Below are positions 9,084 through 17,567 of a DNA stretch of 64,000 nucleotides, piece after piece. Both the position numbers and the translations under genes were made by a program. Origin of the DNA: Planctomycetia bacterium (GTDB lineage Bacteria; Planctomycetota; Phycisphaerae; UBA1845; UTPLA1); assembly GCA_015200345.1 (NCBI GenBank), contig CP054187.1, positions 852,470 through 916,469 on the forward strand, given 5' to 3'. Below the pieces are notes generated by a model that saw nothing but the letters and a program-made list of their open reading frames with translations, was not told the DNA's origin and ran no database searches. The stretch's first letter is position 1. Every line of letters begins with the position of its first letter.

Positions 9084-10298
9084 CTAATCCGAGAGGCTGG
9101 AACCACTCATTCGCCAGCGCTGGTCGCCGTCGGCGCGCTCACTGAAACGGCCCTTCGGGTCGAAGGTTGCCCCCCACCATGCTTCGAAGCCTTCCAGCGC
9201 CGCGGCGGCGGACGCGCCGTCCAGATTCCGACTCCGCGCCAACCAATCGTTCAGGTACGATGGCCAGCGGCCCAGCCGAACGGTCTTGGTGTGCCAAGTC
9301 CCCCCGCGCAATATTTGCGCGGACGCGCGCGACTTCTTTCGTACGCCGATTCCCGGCGGCAAGGGATTCGGCTCCATCATTTGCGTGGGCGACGCGGGCG
9401 GTCGCTTCTTCGCCCAATTGCCAATGCCCCCGTCTTCCGCATCGGCGTCAAGCAATTCATCATCCAGCGCGAGAATCAGATCGCCACGAACCAATGGCGA
9501 TTTCGGATTCAGACCGGATGGATCAATCAACCGCAGCGCCGTCGTGCCGGGCAGCACGCGCGGATCATCCTCCGTCCTCACTTTCTCATACTTGCACGCC
9601 GCCAGTTCGGCAGGATCAAACCCCGGCGAATTCCCTTCCCGCAGATAAAGGCCCTCCCCATCCCGAAGCAACCCCACGGTGCAGGGGGCGCCCGGCCTTC
9701 GACGGCCGATCTGTTCCGTGAAATTGGTGGCCTCGTACTCGCCAATCGAGGGCTTGCCGTCGAGCATGAGTATGATGTCGCCGCGACGAATGTCGCCAAC
9801 GTCTGCCGCCGACCCTGTAAATACATCTGTAATCAGCAGACCCGTCCCCCAGACCGGAATTCGGGCGTCGTCGCTCGTGCGACCGGCGCGCCCCAGATGC
9901 GAGATTCCCAGGAACGCGCGGGGGGGCGCGACGTGGGTCGTGAGGTAGATTTCCAGCGCGATTTGTTTGATGCGGCGGCGCGTATCAAACCCCGCGGGAG
10001 ATTCGAATAGCTGCTTGAGCGCGGGCAATGCCTGTTCGCCGGCATCCATCAATTGGGCCGCCGCCCGCTCACGTGTCCGATAGACGGGGCTGGACAGGTC
10101 GCGGATCAATCCACCAAGCTCGGCATCGGAAAGGGCTGGCTGGGGCGTCGAAGCGATCGGCGCTCGATCTGCCCTCTTACCAACGTCCGTCGATTGCGCT
10201 GCAACCATCCCAAAAGTGAACAGTATCGCGTTGCAGCAGGCCGCACCGATCACGCAGGCTCTCCGGACGTCCCCTGTGATGGAAGGCATGCAGCGCAC
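9084..10298 (-). CDS. Secreted PDZ-domain protein of unknown function
   Basis: 404 residues. A signal peptide (about 10-35, ending near MVAAQS) is followed by a short helical, HEAT-like segment (about 55-115, with REAAAQL-type helices as in RERAAAQLMDAGEQALPALKQL) and a PDZ domain (about 125-215, with GTGLLITDVFTGSAADVGDI and RRGDIILMLDGKP). A second weaker PDZ-like segment (GDLILALDDE) lies near 275. There is no protease domain. The family is not one I can name. A periplasmic substrate-binding or scaffolding role is possible. It is encoded alone, upstream of the pilus locus on the same strand but separated from flp by 690 bases. Confidence 0.75.
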   Translation of the reverse strand: MRCMPSITGDVRRACVIGAACCNAILFTFGMVAAQSTDVGKRADRAPIASTPQPALSDAELGGLIRDLSSPVYRTRERAAAQLMDAGEQALPALKQLFESPAGFDTRRRIKQIALEIYLTTHVAPPRAFLGISHLGRAGRTSDDARIPVWGTGLLITDVFTGSAADVGDIRRGDIILMLDGKPSIGEYEATNFTEQIGRRRPGAPCTVGLLRDGEGLYLREGNSPGFDPAELAACKYEKVRTEDDPRVLPGTTALRLIDPSGLNPKSPLVRGDLILALDDELLDADAEDGGIGNWAKKRPPASPTQMMEPNPLPPGIGVRKKSRASAQILRGGTWHTKTVRLGRWPSYLNDWLARSRNLDGASAAAALEGFEAWWGATFDPKGRFSERADGDQRWRMSGSSLSD

Positions 10299-10791
10299 CC
10301 CGTTCGGCTGGAATTATGGGAGGATTCTAGCCGAATGCTGACCGGGTCCAAGTAACGGACTATCTTCGGCCTCGGCAACGCCGAAACACCCCGGAAAGAA
10401 AGCCAAATTGGAGTCCCCGGTAAAAGCGACCGATGCAGGCGGAAGACCGCCCGCCGCGGCGGGTCCCGTGCTTTCCGGAGGGGAAACACGCCTGGCCGCA
10501 GAAGCCGCCATGATCGAGGTGCTTCCATGCGTATCGCATTCTGGCTTACATGCCTGACCTGTTTCTGCATCCTGCTGGCGGGCCATTGAGTCCGCGCTCC
10601 GCAGAATGCCTTGAATCGTCAAACCGCTGGTGCGATGACCTCGGCGGCCCCCTTTCCGCTATTGGTATTGCCCTTTCCTGATCGAAGTTGCCGATAAACA
10701 GGCAGGCGCGCCGCGCCGCGCGGCCGCATGTTTTGCGCGTGCGCTCATTTGCATCGCAGACTCGCAACGGTTCGCGAAGCGAGGATAATCT
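10299..10791. other. 493-base intergenic region with one possible 20-residue ORF
   Basis: This separates the divergent PDZ gene and the lipoprotein operon. Long open frames on the minus strand lack starts and domains. A plus-strand mini-ORF at 10527-10589 (MRIAFWLTCLTCFCILLAGH) has GAGGTG seven bases upstream and looks like a bare signal peptide. It could be a decayed lipoprotein start or a leader peptide. No clear promoter was seen. Confidence 0.4.
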
Positions 10792-11316
10792 GTGCAACAA
10801 CGAAACCGACTACTTGCCATTGCCTCGATTTCGGCCCTCTTGGGCGGGGGTTGCCAACCCCCGGTGGAACGCATGAACGCGCCGCCACAGGGCGAGTCGG
10901 AAACCAAAAACTCGCTTGCCGAAAGCTTTGCCTACCACGAGGACCAGGGCATGCTGGCGGACTTATCGCTTGCTGACCTGCACTTTGTGCCGCACTCGTC
11001 CGATCTGTCCGGCGTCGGCGTCGCCCGATTGGAGCGGTATGCGGAATTGCTCGCCTCGTCGGGCGGCACACTGAATTACACCACCAGCTCGCGCGATCCG
11101 GAATTGGTGACGGCACGGCTTGCCACGGCCAATGAGTTTCTCCGTCGCGCCGTGCCGGGCAGCAAGCCGGTCCAGGTCGTGCTGGGGCTTCCGCGCGGTC
11201 GCGGCATGGCTGCGAAGGAATCCATAGCGGGCAAGGGCGTCGCCAAGCAGCCCGAGACTCGCGAACGCGCCTACCGCCTGACAAACACCATGCAGGGCGG
11301 CGCTTCAGGAAAGTAA
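10792..11316 (+). CDS. Small putative lipoprotein with an OmpA-like segment
   Basis: 174 residues from a GTG start, with GAGG about nine bases upstream. The N-terminal hydrophobic stretch ends in LLGGGC, a weak lipobox, followed by a flexible linker. The region at about 60-125 (LHFVPHSSDLSGVGVARLERYAELL and RLATANEFLRRA) resembles the spacing of OmpA/TadD-associated peptidoglycan-binding segments, but the diagnostic residues are incomplete. It is followed after three bases by the TPR lipoprotein, so the two are probably co-transcribed. Similar small lipoproteins are found beside tadD genes, and an envelope role linked to the Tad pilus is an inference. Confidence 0.65.
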   Translation: MQQRNRLLAIASISALLGGGCQPPVERMNAPPQGESETKNSLAESFAYHEDQGMLADLSLADLHFVPHSSDLSGVGVARLERYAELLASSGGTLNYTTSSRDPELVTARLATANEFLRRAVPGSKPVQVVLGLPRGRGMAAKESIAGKGVAKQPETRERAYRLTNTMQGGASGK

Positions 11317-11319
11317 ATC

Positions 11320-12180
11320 GTGAATTCTCGCTTCCATTGCACGATGCACATGCGACACGTTGCCGGTCCGATTGCACTGGGCGCCGCGCTGATGCTCGCC
11401 CCGCTCGGGTGTTCGCTTAATAAGCAGTCCTCTTCCTCGTCCGCCCTTCAGACCCAGAACATGGAGAAAGAGCGGACGCTCGCTCACGCCAAACAGGCTC
11501 CCACGCCGCGTATCAACCCGATGACTCACCTCGCCGCTGGCCGCATGCTCGAGGGCCAGGGCGACCCCAAAGGCGCGATCGAGCAATACGAGCGAGCCAT
11601 CGCTGCAAGCCCGAAAATGGCCGCCGGATACAACCGGTTAGGCATGCTCTATCAAAAGCTCGGCCAATTCGCCCAAGCCGAGGCGGTCTTCCGCAACGGC
11701 ATCGACGCCGTACCGGACTCGGCCGCCCTGCGAAACAACCGGGGATACAACTTCCTGCTGCAAAAGCGCTTCGCCGAAGCCGAGGAGCAATTCCTCATGG
11801 CCCTTTCGCTCGCGCCGCAGTTCAAGCGCGCCCGGATGAACCTCGGTATCGTGTACGCCCAGACCGGCCGGCTCGATCAGGGCCTGGCGCAATTCCAGAT
11901 GGTCGTGAGCGAAGATGTGGCCCATTACAATCTCGCCGTGATTCGCCTTGCAGCCGGAGATCGCGAAAACGCGGAGCGTTCGTTTCGCCTGGCCCTCGGC
12001 GCGAACCCGAATCTGTCCCTCGCTCGGCAGCAGTTGGAAAAACTCGCACCTGCAACGGCTCTGACCGCCACGGGAGCGCCGCCTTCGCCGCCGGCACTGA
12101 TTCAACCCCAGGCCACGGTGCCGCTCAACGGACCGGTCGCGGGAACCGGGGACGAAGAACCGCTCGACGAGCCGCAATGA
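11320..12180 (+). CDS. TPR lipoprotein, TadD-like
   Basis: 286 residues from GTG at 11320, with AGGAAAG upstream. A signal peptide ends in APLGC (Cys about 31), followed by a Ser/Gln linker and then four or more tetratricopeptide repeats at about 68-235 (AAGRMLEGQGDPKGAIEQYE, YNRLGMLYQKLGQFAQAEAV, NNRGYNFLLQKRFAEAEEQF, NLAVIRLAAGDRENAERSF). The tail is Pro/Ala-rich. TadD is a TPR outer-membrane lipoprotein that helps the Tad secretin. Since a Tad locus lies 3 kb away, that role is reasonable, though TPR lipoproteins are also used elsewhere. It overlaps the DUF4846 gene by ATGA. Confidence 0.8.
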   Translation: MNSRFHCTMHMRHVAGPIALGAALMLAPLGCSLNKQSSSSSALQTQNMEKERTLAHAKQAPTPRINPMTHLAAGRMLEGQGDPKGAIEQYERAIAASPKMAAGYNRLGMLYQKLGQFAQAEAVFRNGIDAVPDSAALRNNRGYNFLLQKRFAEAEEQFLMALSLAPQFKRARMNLGIVYAQTGRLDQGLAQFQMVVSEDVAHYNLAVIRLAAGDRENAERSFRLALGANPNLSLARQQLEKLAPATALTATGAPPSPPALIQPQATVPLNGPVAGTGDEEPLDEPQ

Positions 12181-13259
12181 GCTTGTCGATTTCACAAACA
12201 CTGTTGGTCGCCGTTGCAATCACCGATAAGCCGGATATGGTTAGCCTCATGACTCGCATGTCTCATCGCGCCCAAACCACCGTTGCCCAGTGGGCGCGAC
12301 GCTTCGCAAGATCCAGCGGTCGTTATTCGTTTCGCATTGCCCTCGTCGTCTTCTTCGGCGGATTCATCCTGTTCAATACCCGCTCGGCCGAGAACAAGAC
12401 CAAGCTGGCCGCCGATCGGATGGCCATACCGCAGTCGTCCTACGCCTCACCGGCCATCGCCGAGAAGCCGCGCGTGTACGCATGGTTGTCGCCGCGCAAC
12501 ATGGCCAAGACCGCGCCGCTTTGCGAACGCATCGAGCCGCCGACCGGTTATGAGCGCCTGCGCACCGCTCACGGCAGCTTTGGCGACTGGCTTCGACACT
12601 TGCCGACTTGGCCGGCCGACACGCCCGTCACCACGGCCAAACGAAAGGTCGTGCTGAAGCCCGACGACAAGACGCTGGCCGCCGTCATCGCGTTGCAACC
12701 GGGCAGCGCTCGCGTGCTCGATGCGTCCAACATGCTGCTGCGATTGCGCGCCGAGTATCTCTGGGCAGGCGGCGTTCTGGACAACGTGCAGTTCCACTTC
12801 ACGAGCGGACACGTGTCGAAATGGTCGGACTGGGCCGCGGGCAAACGCCCGGCGGTAAAGGGGCGCAAAGTGGATTTCCACGATGAGCGCCCGCCCGACG
12901 CCAGCCGCGACAGCTTTTGCAGCTACCTTGAAACGATCTTTCAGTTCTCGTCGCCCTACAGCATTCTTGACGACACGCGCCCGGTCGAAGACGGCTCCAT
13001 CAGCCCCGGCGACATTTTTCTGAATCCCGCCCTCCGCAAAGGCTACGCCCTGATCGTCCTCGACGTCGCTCACGAAACCGGCAACGCCAGCGCGCCGGCC
13101 GTGCGCATTCTCCTCGGCACCGGCGGCACGCCTCCGCAGACGCTGCATGTGCTTCGCGCGGCCGACGGCTCGCCCTGGTTTGCCGTGTCGCAGTCGCACG
13201 GCGTGACCGTCCCGGGCCGGGGCGTGTTGCAATTCAAGCACCTGCGCCGGTGGAAGTAG
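12177..13259 (+). CDS. DUF4846 family protein
   Basis: 360 residues. One N-terminal membrane segment or signal (about 50-66, FRIALVVFFGGFILFNT) precedes a domain that fits DUF4846, with GSFGDWLRHLP, then LRLRAEYLWAGG, VQFHFTSGHVSKWSDW and a late LDVAHET. The biochemical role of this family is not known to me. Its N-terminus is longer than usual, and internal methionines at residues 21, 25 and 28 are alternative starts. The upstream overlap ATGA with the TPR gene supports coupling. Confidence 0.75.
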   Translation: MSLSISQTLLVAVAITDKPDMVSLMTRMSHRAQTTVAQWARRFARSSGRYSFRIALVVFFGGFILFNTRSAENKTKLAADRMAIPQSSYASPAIAEKPRVYAWLSPRNMAKTAPLCERIEPPTGYERLRTAHGSFGDWLRHLPTWPADTPVTTAKRKVVLKPDDKTLAAVIALQPGSARVLDASNMLLRLRAEYLWAGGVLDNVQFHFTSGHVSKWSDWAAGKRPAVKGRKVDFHDERPPDASRDSFCSYLETIFQFSSPYSILDDTRPVEDGSISPGDIFLNPALRKGYALIVLDVAHETGNASAPAVRILLGTGGTPPQTLHVLRAADGSPWFAVSQSHGVTVPGRGVLQFKHLRRWK

Positions 13260-13291
13260 CGCCCCCCTCGAAACGCCAAGTCCGGCATCAA

Positions 13292-13843
13292 TTAATCAGA
13301 AGAATCCATCGTCCGTTCAGACTTTGGCAGGTACGGCCGCAGGATTCGGTTGAACTCCTCCGTGGAGATGAGAGCGTAACGCTGGATCAGCAACGCGAGA
13401 TCCGTTCCTGATTGGCGATGCCGCAGCTCGATCGCCAGCGCGGCGTCCGGAAGGTAGTCCAGCACGTCGGGGTCGAAATCGTCCCGCAGTTTCAACTCGA
13501 CGTCCTTCCACTCTGCATTGAAGCGGCCGTACGGTCCCAGTTCCATTCGCACGCCGCAAGGTCCGATTTCTATAAACGTCTTTTTCAGCCAGAACGCCAG
13601 CGCCAGCGATCGTATCCCGACGAGCGCGATCACCAGCAGACCCGCGCACGCGAGCACCAAAACGCTCCCAATCGCCACGGCCGTCGCCCGCTCGCGCAGC
13701 CAGAGCAATCGCCAGTCGTTCACCGGCAGCGCGACCGAAAGGCCCATCACGGAAACTGCGGCGAATCCCAACCAGCCCATTCCAATCAAGGCAGCGCGGA
13801 CGCGATTCAACGGCCTGCGAAATACAATCTCGCCACGGTTCAT
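13292..13843 (-). CDS. Two-helix membrane protein of unknown function
   Basis: 183 residues from ATG at 13843, with GGTGA six bases upstream; the frame can be extended to a TTG at 13924 without a ribosome binding site. Two membrane segments (about 18-38 and 55-80 of the short form, LIGMGWLGFAAVSVMGLSVAL and AIGSVLVLACAGLLVIALVG) precede a cytoplasmic PH-like stretch with FIEIGPCGVRMELGPYG and LISTEEFNRILRPYL. This layout resembles small bPH-type or YcxB-like proteins, but I cannot assign a family. It stands convergent to the DUF4846 gene. Confidence 0.6.
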   Translation of the reverse strand: MNRGEIVFRRPLNRVRAALIGMGWLGFAAVSVMGLSVALPVNDWRLLWLRERATAVAIGSVLVLACAGLLVIALVGIRSLALAFWLKKTFIEIGPCGVRMELGPYGRFNAEWKDVELKLRDDFDPDVLDYLPDAALAIELRHRQSGTDLALLIQRYALISTEEFNRILRPYLPKSERTMDSSD

Positions 13844-14002
13844 TCCGTTCACCGTCTTGCCACCGATCCTGCTTTCGGAAATGGGTTGCCCCGTGGGAGT
13901 GTAATCGCGAACGGAAAATACCAAACAGCGTCAGGTCGCGATCGCGCGCTGGGTGGCTTGGCGTTTCGATTTATTGACTTCTCGACGATTCTACGTTCCT
14001 CC

Positions 14003-14008
14003 TACAAT
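14003..14008 (+). promoter_or_regulatory. -10-like hexamer six bases before nadB
   Basis: TACAAT matches TATAAT at five of six positions and ends six bases before the nadB ATG. No Shine-Dalgarno sequence is present. If it is a real -10, transcription would start at or next to the ATG and the mRNA would be leaderless. No good -35 lies at 16-18 bases; a TTGACT stands 23 bases away. Confidence 0.35.
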
Positions 14009-14014
14009 ACCGGC

Positions 14015-15670
14015 ATGAGCGATTCGTTCTGTCGCCGGCGGTATCTTATTAACTTCGACTCGCGCCGGCTGGGGCAGGTCTTCACCGACGTGCTCGTCAT
14101 CGGCGGCGGTATCGCCGGGCTGCGCGCCGCCATTGCCGCGGCCGAATCCGCCGACGTGATCCTTCTTTCCAAGGATGCCCTGCCGGAATCCAACACCGCC
14201 TACGCACAGGGCGGCATCGCCGTCGTCAGCGACGCGGCCGACTCCTTCGACGCGCACGCTTCCGACACGCTCGAGGTCGGCTGCGGTATCGGCGATCCAG
14301 TCGCCGCGAAACGTCTCGCCGCTGAAGGACCCGCCTGTCTCAATGAGCTGATCGAATGGGGCGCGCGATTCGATCTCGAAAACGGCGCCGTCGCGCTCGG
14401 CATGGAGGGCGGTCACTCCGCGCGACGCATCGTTCACGCCCTCGGCGACGCCACCGGTCGCGAGCTTTCCCGCGCGCTGGCACGAACGCTCGCCCGGCAA
14501 CCCCGCGCCCGCATCTTCGAAAACTGCTTCGTGATTGACCTGATCGTGCACGAGGGTCGCTGCCTCGGCGCGATCACGCATCACGCCAAGTACGGCTACC
14601 AGGCCATCTGGGCCGCGCGGACCATCCTCGCCACGGGCGGCGCGGGCATGCTCTTTCGCGAGACGACCAACCCGCCCTGCGCCACGGCCGACGGGCACGC
14701 CTGCGCCTTTCGCGCCGGTGCGAAAATGCGCGACATGGAGTTCATGCAGTTCCACCCGACCGCGCTGTACGTCGCCGGCGCGGCGCGCGCGCTCATCAGC
14801 GAGGCCGTCCGCGGCGAAGGCGCGTACCTCGTCGATCGCGATGGCAACCGGTTTATGCTCAAGGAGCATCCTGACGCCGAACTCGCCCCGCGCGACGTGG
14901 TCAGCCGCAGCATCATTCGGCACATCGCGGCGACGGGAGCAACCTGCGCCTACCTCGACGTGCGACACTTCCCGGCGGGCCGCTTCGCCGCGCGATTCCC
15001 CAATATCGCCAGGCTGTGCCATAACTTTGACATCGATCCGGCGCGCGACCTCATCCCCATCCGACCCGCAGCCCATTACATGATCGGCGGCGTCGCCGTC
15101 GACCACGACGGCCAATCCTCGGTCCCCGGCCTGCTCGCCTGCGGCGAGGCTGCAAGCACCTGCGTCCACGGCGCCAACCGGCTCGCCAGCAACTCCCTTC
15201 TGGAAGGACTGGTCTACGGAAAACACGTCGGCCGACTCGCCGGCGAGGAATCCGCCGCCAACGGCCGGCCCAACCGCCCAATCACTCTCACGCACGAAGC
15301 CGCCCCCAGCCCTCGCACCGAACTGGACGTGGCCGACGTCCGAAATAGTCTGCGCGCCGTCTGCTGGCGAAACGCCGGCATCGACCGCAACGCCGACCGG
15401 CTCGTCGAGACCCTCGAAATCATCGACTTCTGGGGCCGATACGTCATGGACAAGGTGCTCGATGATCGCGCCGGCTGGGAGACGCAGAATCTGCTCACCG
15501 TCGGCCGCCTCGTCGCGCAGGCCGCTCTCGCACGCGAAGAATCCCGCGGCGTGCATTACCGGAGCGACTTCCCAAAGACCGACGACGCGCGATTCCGCGG
15601 CCACGTCGTGCTGAATCAGACCATTGCCGGTATCGCCCAGGCCTTCGAACCGGTCGCCCAGGCACAATAG
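14015..15670 (+). CDS. nadB: L-aspartate oxidase
   Basis: 551 residues, the usual length. This FAD enzyme oxidises L-aspartate to iminoaspartate, the first step of NAD synthesis from aspartate. The FAD-binding motif VIGGGIAGLRAA lies at about 28-40, followed by the family signature SNTAYAQGGIA near 57 and the substrate and flavin region MEFMQFHPTALY and SEAVRGEGAYL. GLLACGEAASTCVHGANRLA and SNSLLEGLVYG mark the C-terminal FAD contacts. The ATG at 14015 starts at the right point before the first beta strand; the frame reaches much further upstream but with no homologous sequence. nadA and nadC are not in the window. The upstream hexamer suggests a leaderless transcript. Confidence 0.95.
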   Translation: MSDSFCRRRYLINFDSRRLGQVFTDVLVIGGGIAGLRAAIAAAESADVILLSKDALPESNTAYAQGGIAVVSDAADSFDAHASDTLEVGCGIGDPVAAKRLAAEGPACLNELIEWGARFDLENGAVALGMEGGHSARRIVHALGDATGRELSRALARTLARQPRARIFENCFVIDLIVHEGRCLGAITHHAKYGYQAIWAARTILATGGAGMLFRETTNPPCATADGHACAFRAGAKMRDMEFMQFHPTALYVAGAARALISEAVRGEGAYLVDRDGNRFMLKEHPDAELAPRDVVSRSIIRHIAATGATCAYLDVRHFPAGRFAARFPNIARLCHNFDIDPARDLIPIRPAAHYMIGGVAVDHDGQSSVPGLLACGEAASTCVHGANRLASNSLLEGLVYGKHVGRLAGEESAANGRPNRPITLTHEAAPSPRTELDVADVRNSLRAVCWRNAGIDRNADRLVETLEIIDFWGRYVMDKVLDDRAGWETQNLLTVGRLVAQAALAREESRGVHYRSDFPKTDDARFRGHVVLNQTIAGIAQAFEPVAQAQ

Positions 15671-15876
15671 AACGCCAACGCGCTCCAAGAAGCCGATTGC
15701 GCATGTCGCAGCTCCGCCCAGGCGGGCAATCGCCGTCCTCCCGGATCCGATTTCTGGCGAAATCGGCTCATTCTGCAAACACACGCGCCACGCCTATTCG
15801 CGACAGATATGTAAACTTTCCCCGCGCGACGTCCGATTCATCCCCAGACCGAGAACGCGAAACCCGGGGCCTCGCC

Positions 15877-16710
15877 ATGCGTACTGCATCCGCTCAATCC
15901 GCTTCCGACCTGCCGCGTGAAACCGATCCCAGCGCAACGCGACCGCAAGCGACCGGCGCCTGCGCCGCAACGGCCGCAGCCGGCATTCTTGGTTTCCTGT
16001 TTCTCTGGGGTCACGCCTTTTTTCGAACGGGCTTTGCGCCGCAGGCTTCGACCTTTGTCAGCGGGTACGCCGCCGCGCTGATCGTCGGCTCGCCGATTGT
16101 CATTCTGCTGGCGGTGTACGGCCCCGCAGGAATCCTCGATGCGTTCGCATGGATCGTCCGCTCGCCGCGCGCCAACGACCCGCGCGCCAATGAGCAGCGA
16201 GCCTACGAGCCGCGAGCCAACGAGCCGCGAGCTTCAGCTCGCGCGGCCGTTCAATCTTGCGAGAACGACTCTCTCGAGATCGCAACGCCACACGGGACGA
16301 ATCCCGCAGCTCCTTGGCGTGAGCGCGACCCCTTCCCCAGGCAAGACATTGATTCAACCGCCGCCGAGGAAGCCGTCGTCTTCTTCCAAGTCGCCGCCGC
16401 GCTTTGCCTGGCTTTCGGATTTATCGCGACCGTCGTAGGATTGATTGTTTCGCTTGCCAACCTGCGCAACCCGTCGCAGCTTGGGCCGGGAGTCGCCGCG
16501 GCCCTGTTGAGCCAGATGTACGGCGTCTGCATCGCGGTAACGTGCCTCGCGCTCGCGACCTTCATCGCTCGCCGTCACGCGGCGATGGGGGCGATGAAAC
16601 CCCTCGCCCGCCGCGCCGCCACCGCCGGCGGCCTCACCCTCATCGCCGGATCGCTCACCACGCTCATCGCGTTTGGGATCATGATGATCAGCATGCGGCC
16701 GGTGATCTAA
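15877..16710 (+). CDS. MotA/TolQ/ExbB-type membrane protein, stand-alone
   Basis: 277 residues from ATG at 15877. Membrane segments lie at about 35-52, 68-88, 168-195 and 245-265. The third carries the MotA/TolQ/ExbB channel pattern FGFIATVVGLIVSLANLRNP followed by LGPGVAAALLSQMYGV. Such proteins form the proton-channel subunits of flagellar stators or Tol/Exb systems, normally with a MotB/TolR/ExbD partner. No partner gene is adjacent. Between the second and third segments sits a pentapeptide repeat (RANDP, RANEQ, RAYEP, RANEP) encoded by a 15-base tandem repeat. The stop overlaps that of the convergent M90 gene. Confidence 0.75.
   Translation: MRTASAQSASDLPRETDPSATRPQATGACAATAAAGILGFLFLWGHAFFRTGFAPQASTFVSGYAAALIVGSPIVILLAVYGPAGILDAFAWIVRSPRANDPRANEQRAYEPRANEPRASARAAVQSCENDSLEIATPHGTNPAAPWRERDPFPRQDIDSTAAEEAVVFFQVAAALCLAFGFIATVVGLIVSLANLRNPSQLGPGVAAALLSQMYGVCIAVTCLALATFIARRHAAMGAMKPLARRAATAGGLTLIAGSLTTLIAFGIMMISMRPVI
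16168..16241 (+). repeat. 15-base tandem repeat ending in a palindrome, inside a gene
   Basis: Four 15-base units run from 16168 to 16227 (CGCGCCAACGACCCG, CGCGCCAATGAGCAG, CGAGCCTACGAGCCG, CGAGCCAACGAGCCG). They are followed by CGAGCTTCAGCTCG at 16228-16241, a perfect inverted repeat of six bases around TC. The repeat keeps the reading frame of the MotA-like gene. The final palindrome resembles dispersed REP-type elements. Confidence 0.75.
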
Positions 16711-17522
16711 CTCCCCGTCCACATCGCCGGGTCTTGCTTGTAGAACTGCCGCAATTGCCCGTACAGCGCTCGGTGCAAACGCTGGAACCGCCTCGGCTGC
16801 TCGAAGAACTGCTCCGTCGCCACCGCAAAAAACTCCGCCGGGTCCTGCGCGCCATACGGATCGAGAAAGCTCCGCCGGCCCGCGCGGTCGGCCGCCACGA
16901 GGCTCTCGAACTCTGCGCGCATCACCCGCTGCCACGCCGGTAACTGGTCAGCCGACTCCAGCGGCGGCACGCCGTCGGCCTCGCCATCGAGCAGATCCAG
17001 CACATGCGCGAACTCATGATAGATCGTGTTGTGCCCGGCCATCAGGCCGCGCGCCGCCGGGTTGATATGATCCCAGCTCAACAGCACCGGTCCGCGCCGC
17101 CATGTCTGGCCGATGAAGTGATCGTGGATCACGATCCTGCGGCCGTCCGGCGCGATGCACTCGATCGACTCGCCGAAGTGCGACGGGAAGACGATGATTT
17201 CACGGGCGGTCGGGTACAGCCCGAGCCGCGACAGGCCCAGCAGCATGAGGCAGGCGTGCGCGGCGATATAGACTTTCATCTCATACGTGACGGTGAGATT
17301 CTGCGAGCCCCAGAATTCCTTCTCGGCGAGAAACTGCGCGATCAGCCGGTGCAGCCGATCGCGCTGTGGCGCCGGCAGCGCGGGGTAGAATGGCACAGCG
17401 CGGCGCAAGACGTCCAGCGCGGCGGCGTCCAGCTCCCCGCCCGCGCGCGGGGGTTGGCCGGCCGGAATCCCGCCCGCATCCGACGATGAACCCCGCAGCC
17501 ATCGCATGATTCGCCGAAACAT
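16707..17522 (-). CDS. M90-family zinc peptidase (MtfA-like)
   Basis: About 271 residues. The zinc motif HEFAH lies in GHNTIYHEFAHVLDLLDG with the following GEADGVPPL, and the third-ligand region is PAEFFAVATEQFFEQP, both typical of M90/MtfA peptidases. Upstream pieces FWGSQNLTVTYEMKVYIAAHACLMLLGL and IIVFPSHFGES also match the family. In E. coli MtfA binds the glucose regulator Mlc and has aminopeptidase activity; the role in this lineage is unknown. The frame opens with GTG at 17546. I used the ATG at 17522, with a further ATG at 17507; none has a clear ribosome binding site. Expressed divergently from the MaoC gene. Confidence 0.88.
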   Translation of the reverse strand: MFRRIMRWLRGSSSDAGGIPAGQPPRAGGELDAAALDVLRRAVPFYPALPAPQRDRLHRLIAQFLAEKEFWGSQNLTVTYEMKVYIAAHACLMLLGLSRLGLYPTAREIIVFPSHFGESIECIAPDGRRIVIHDHFIGQTWRRGPVLLSWDHINPAARGLMAGHNTIYHEFAHVLDLLDGEADGVPPLESADQLPAWQRVMRAEFESLVAADRAGRRSFLDPYGAQDPAEFFAVATEQFFEQPRRFQRLHRALYGQLRQFYKQDPAMWTGS

Positions 17523-17554
17523 CGGACGGAGTTTACGAACGGTCACGCGGAGCG

Positions 17555-17560
17555 TCTAAT
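17555..17560 (+). promoter_or_regulatory. -10-like hexamer seven bases before the MaoC gene
   Basis: TCTAAT matches TATAAT at five of six positions and lies seven bases before the ATG at 17568, with no Shine-Dalgarno sequence between. This is the same layout as before nadB and the pseudouridine synthase gene, so a leaderless mRNA is possible. Confidence 0.3.
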
Positions 17561-17567
17561 ACCGGTC

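Noticed and set aside
13991..15784. 597-codon minus-strand frame over nadB
   Set aside because: Antisense shadow; nadB motifs on the plus strand are unambiguous.
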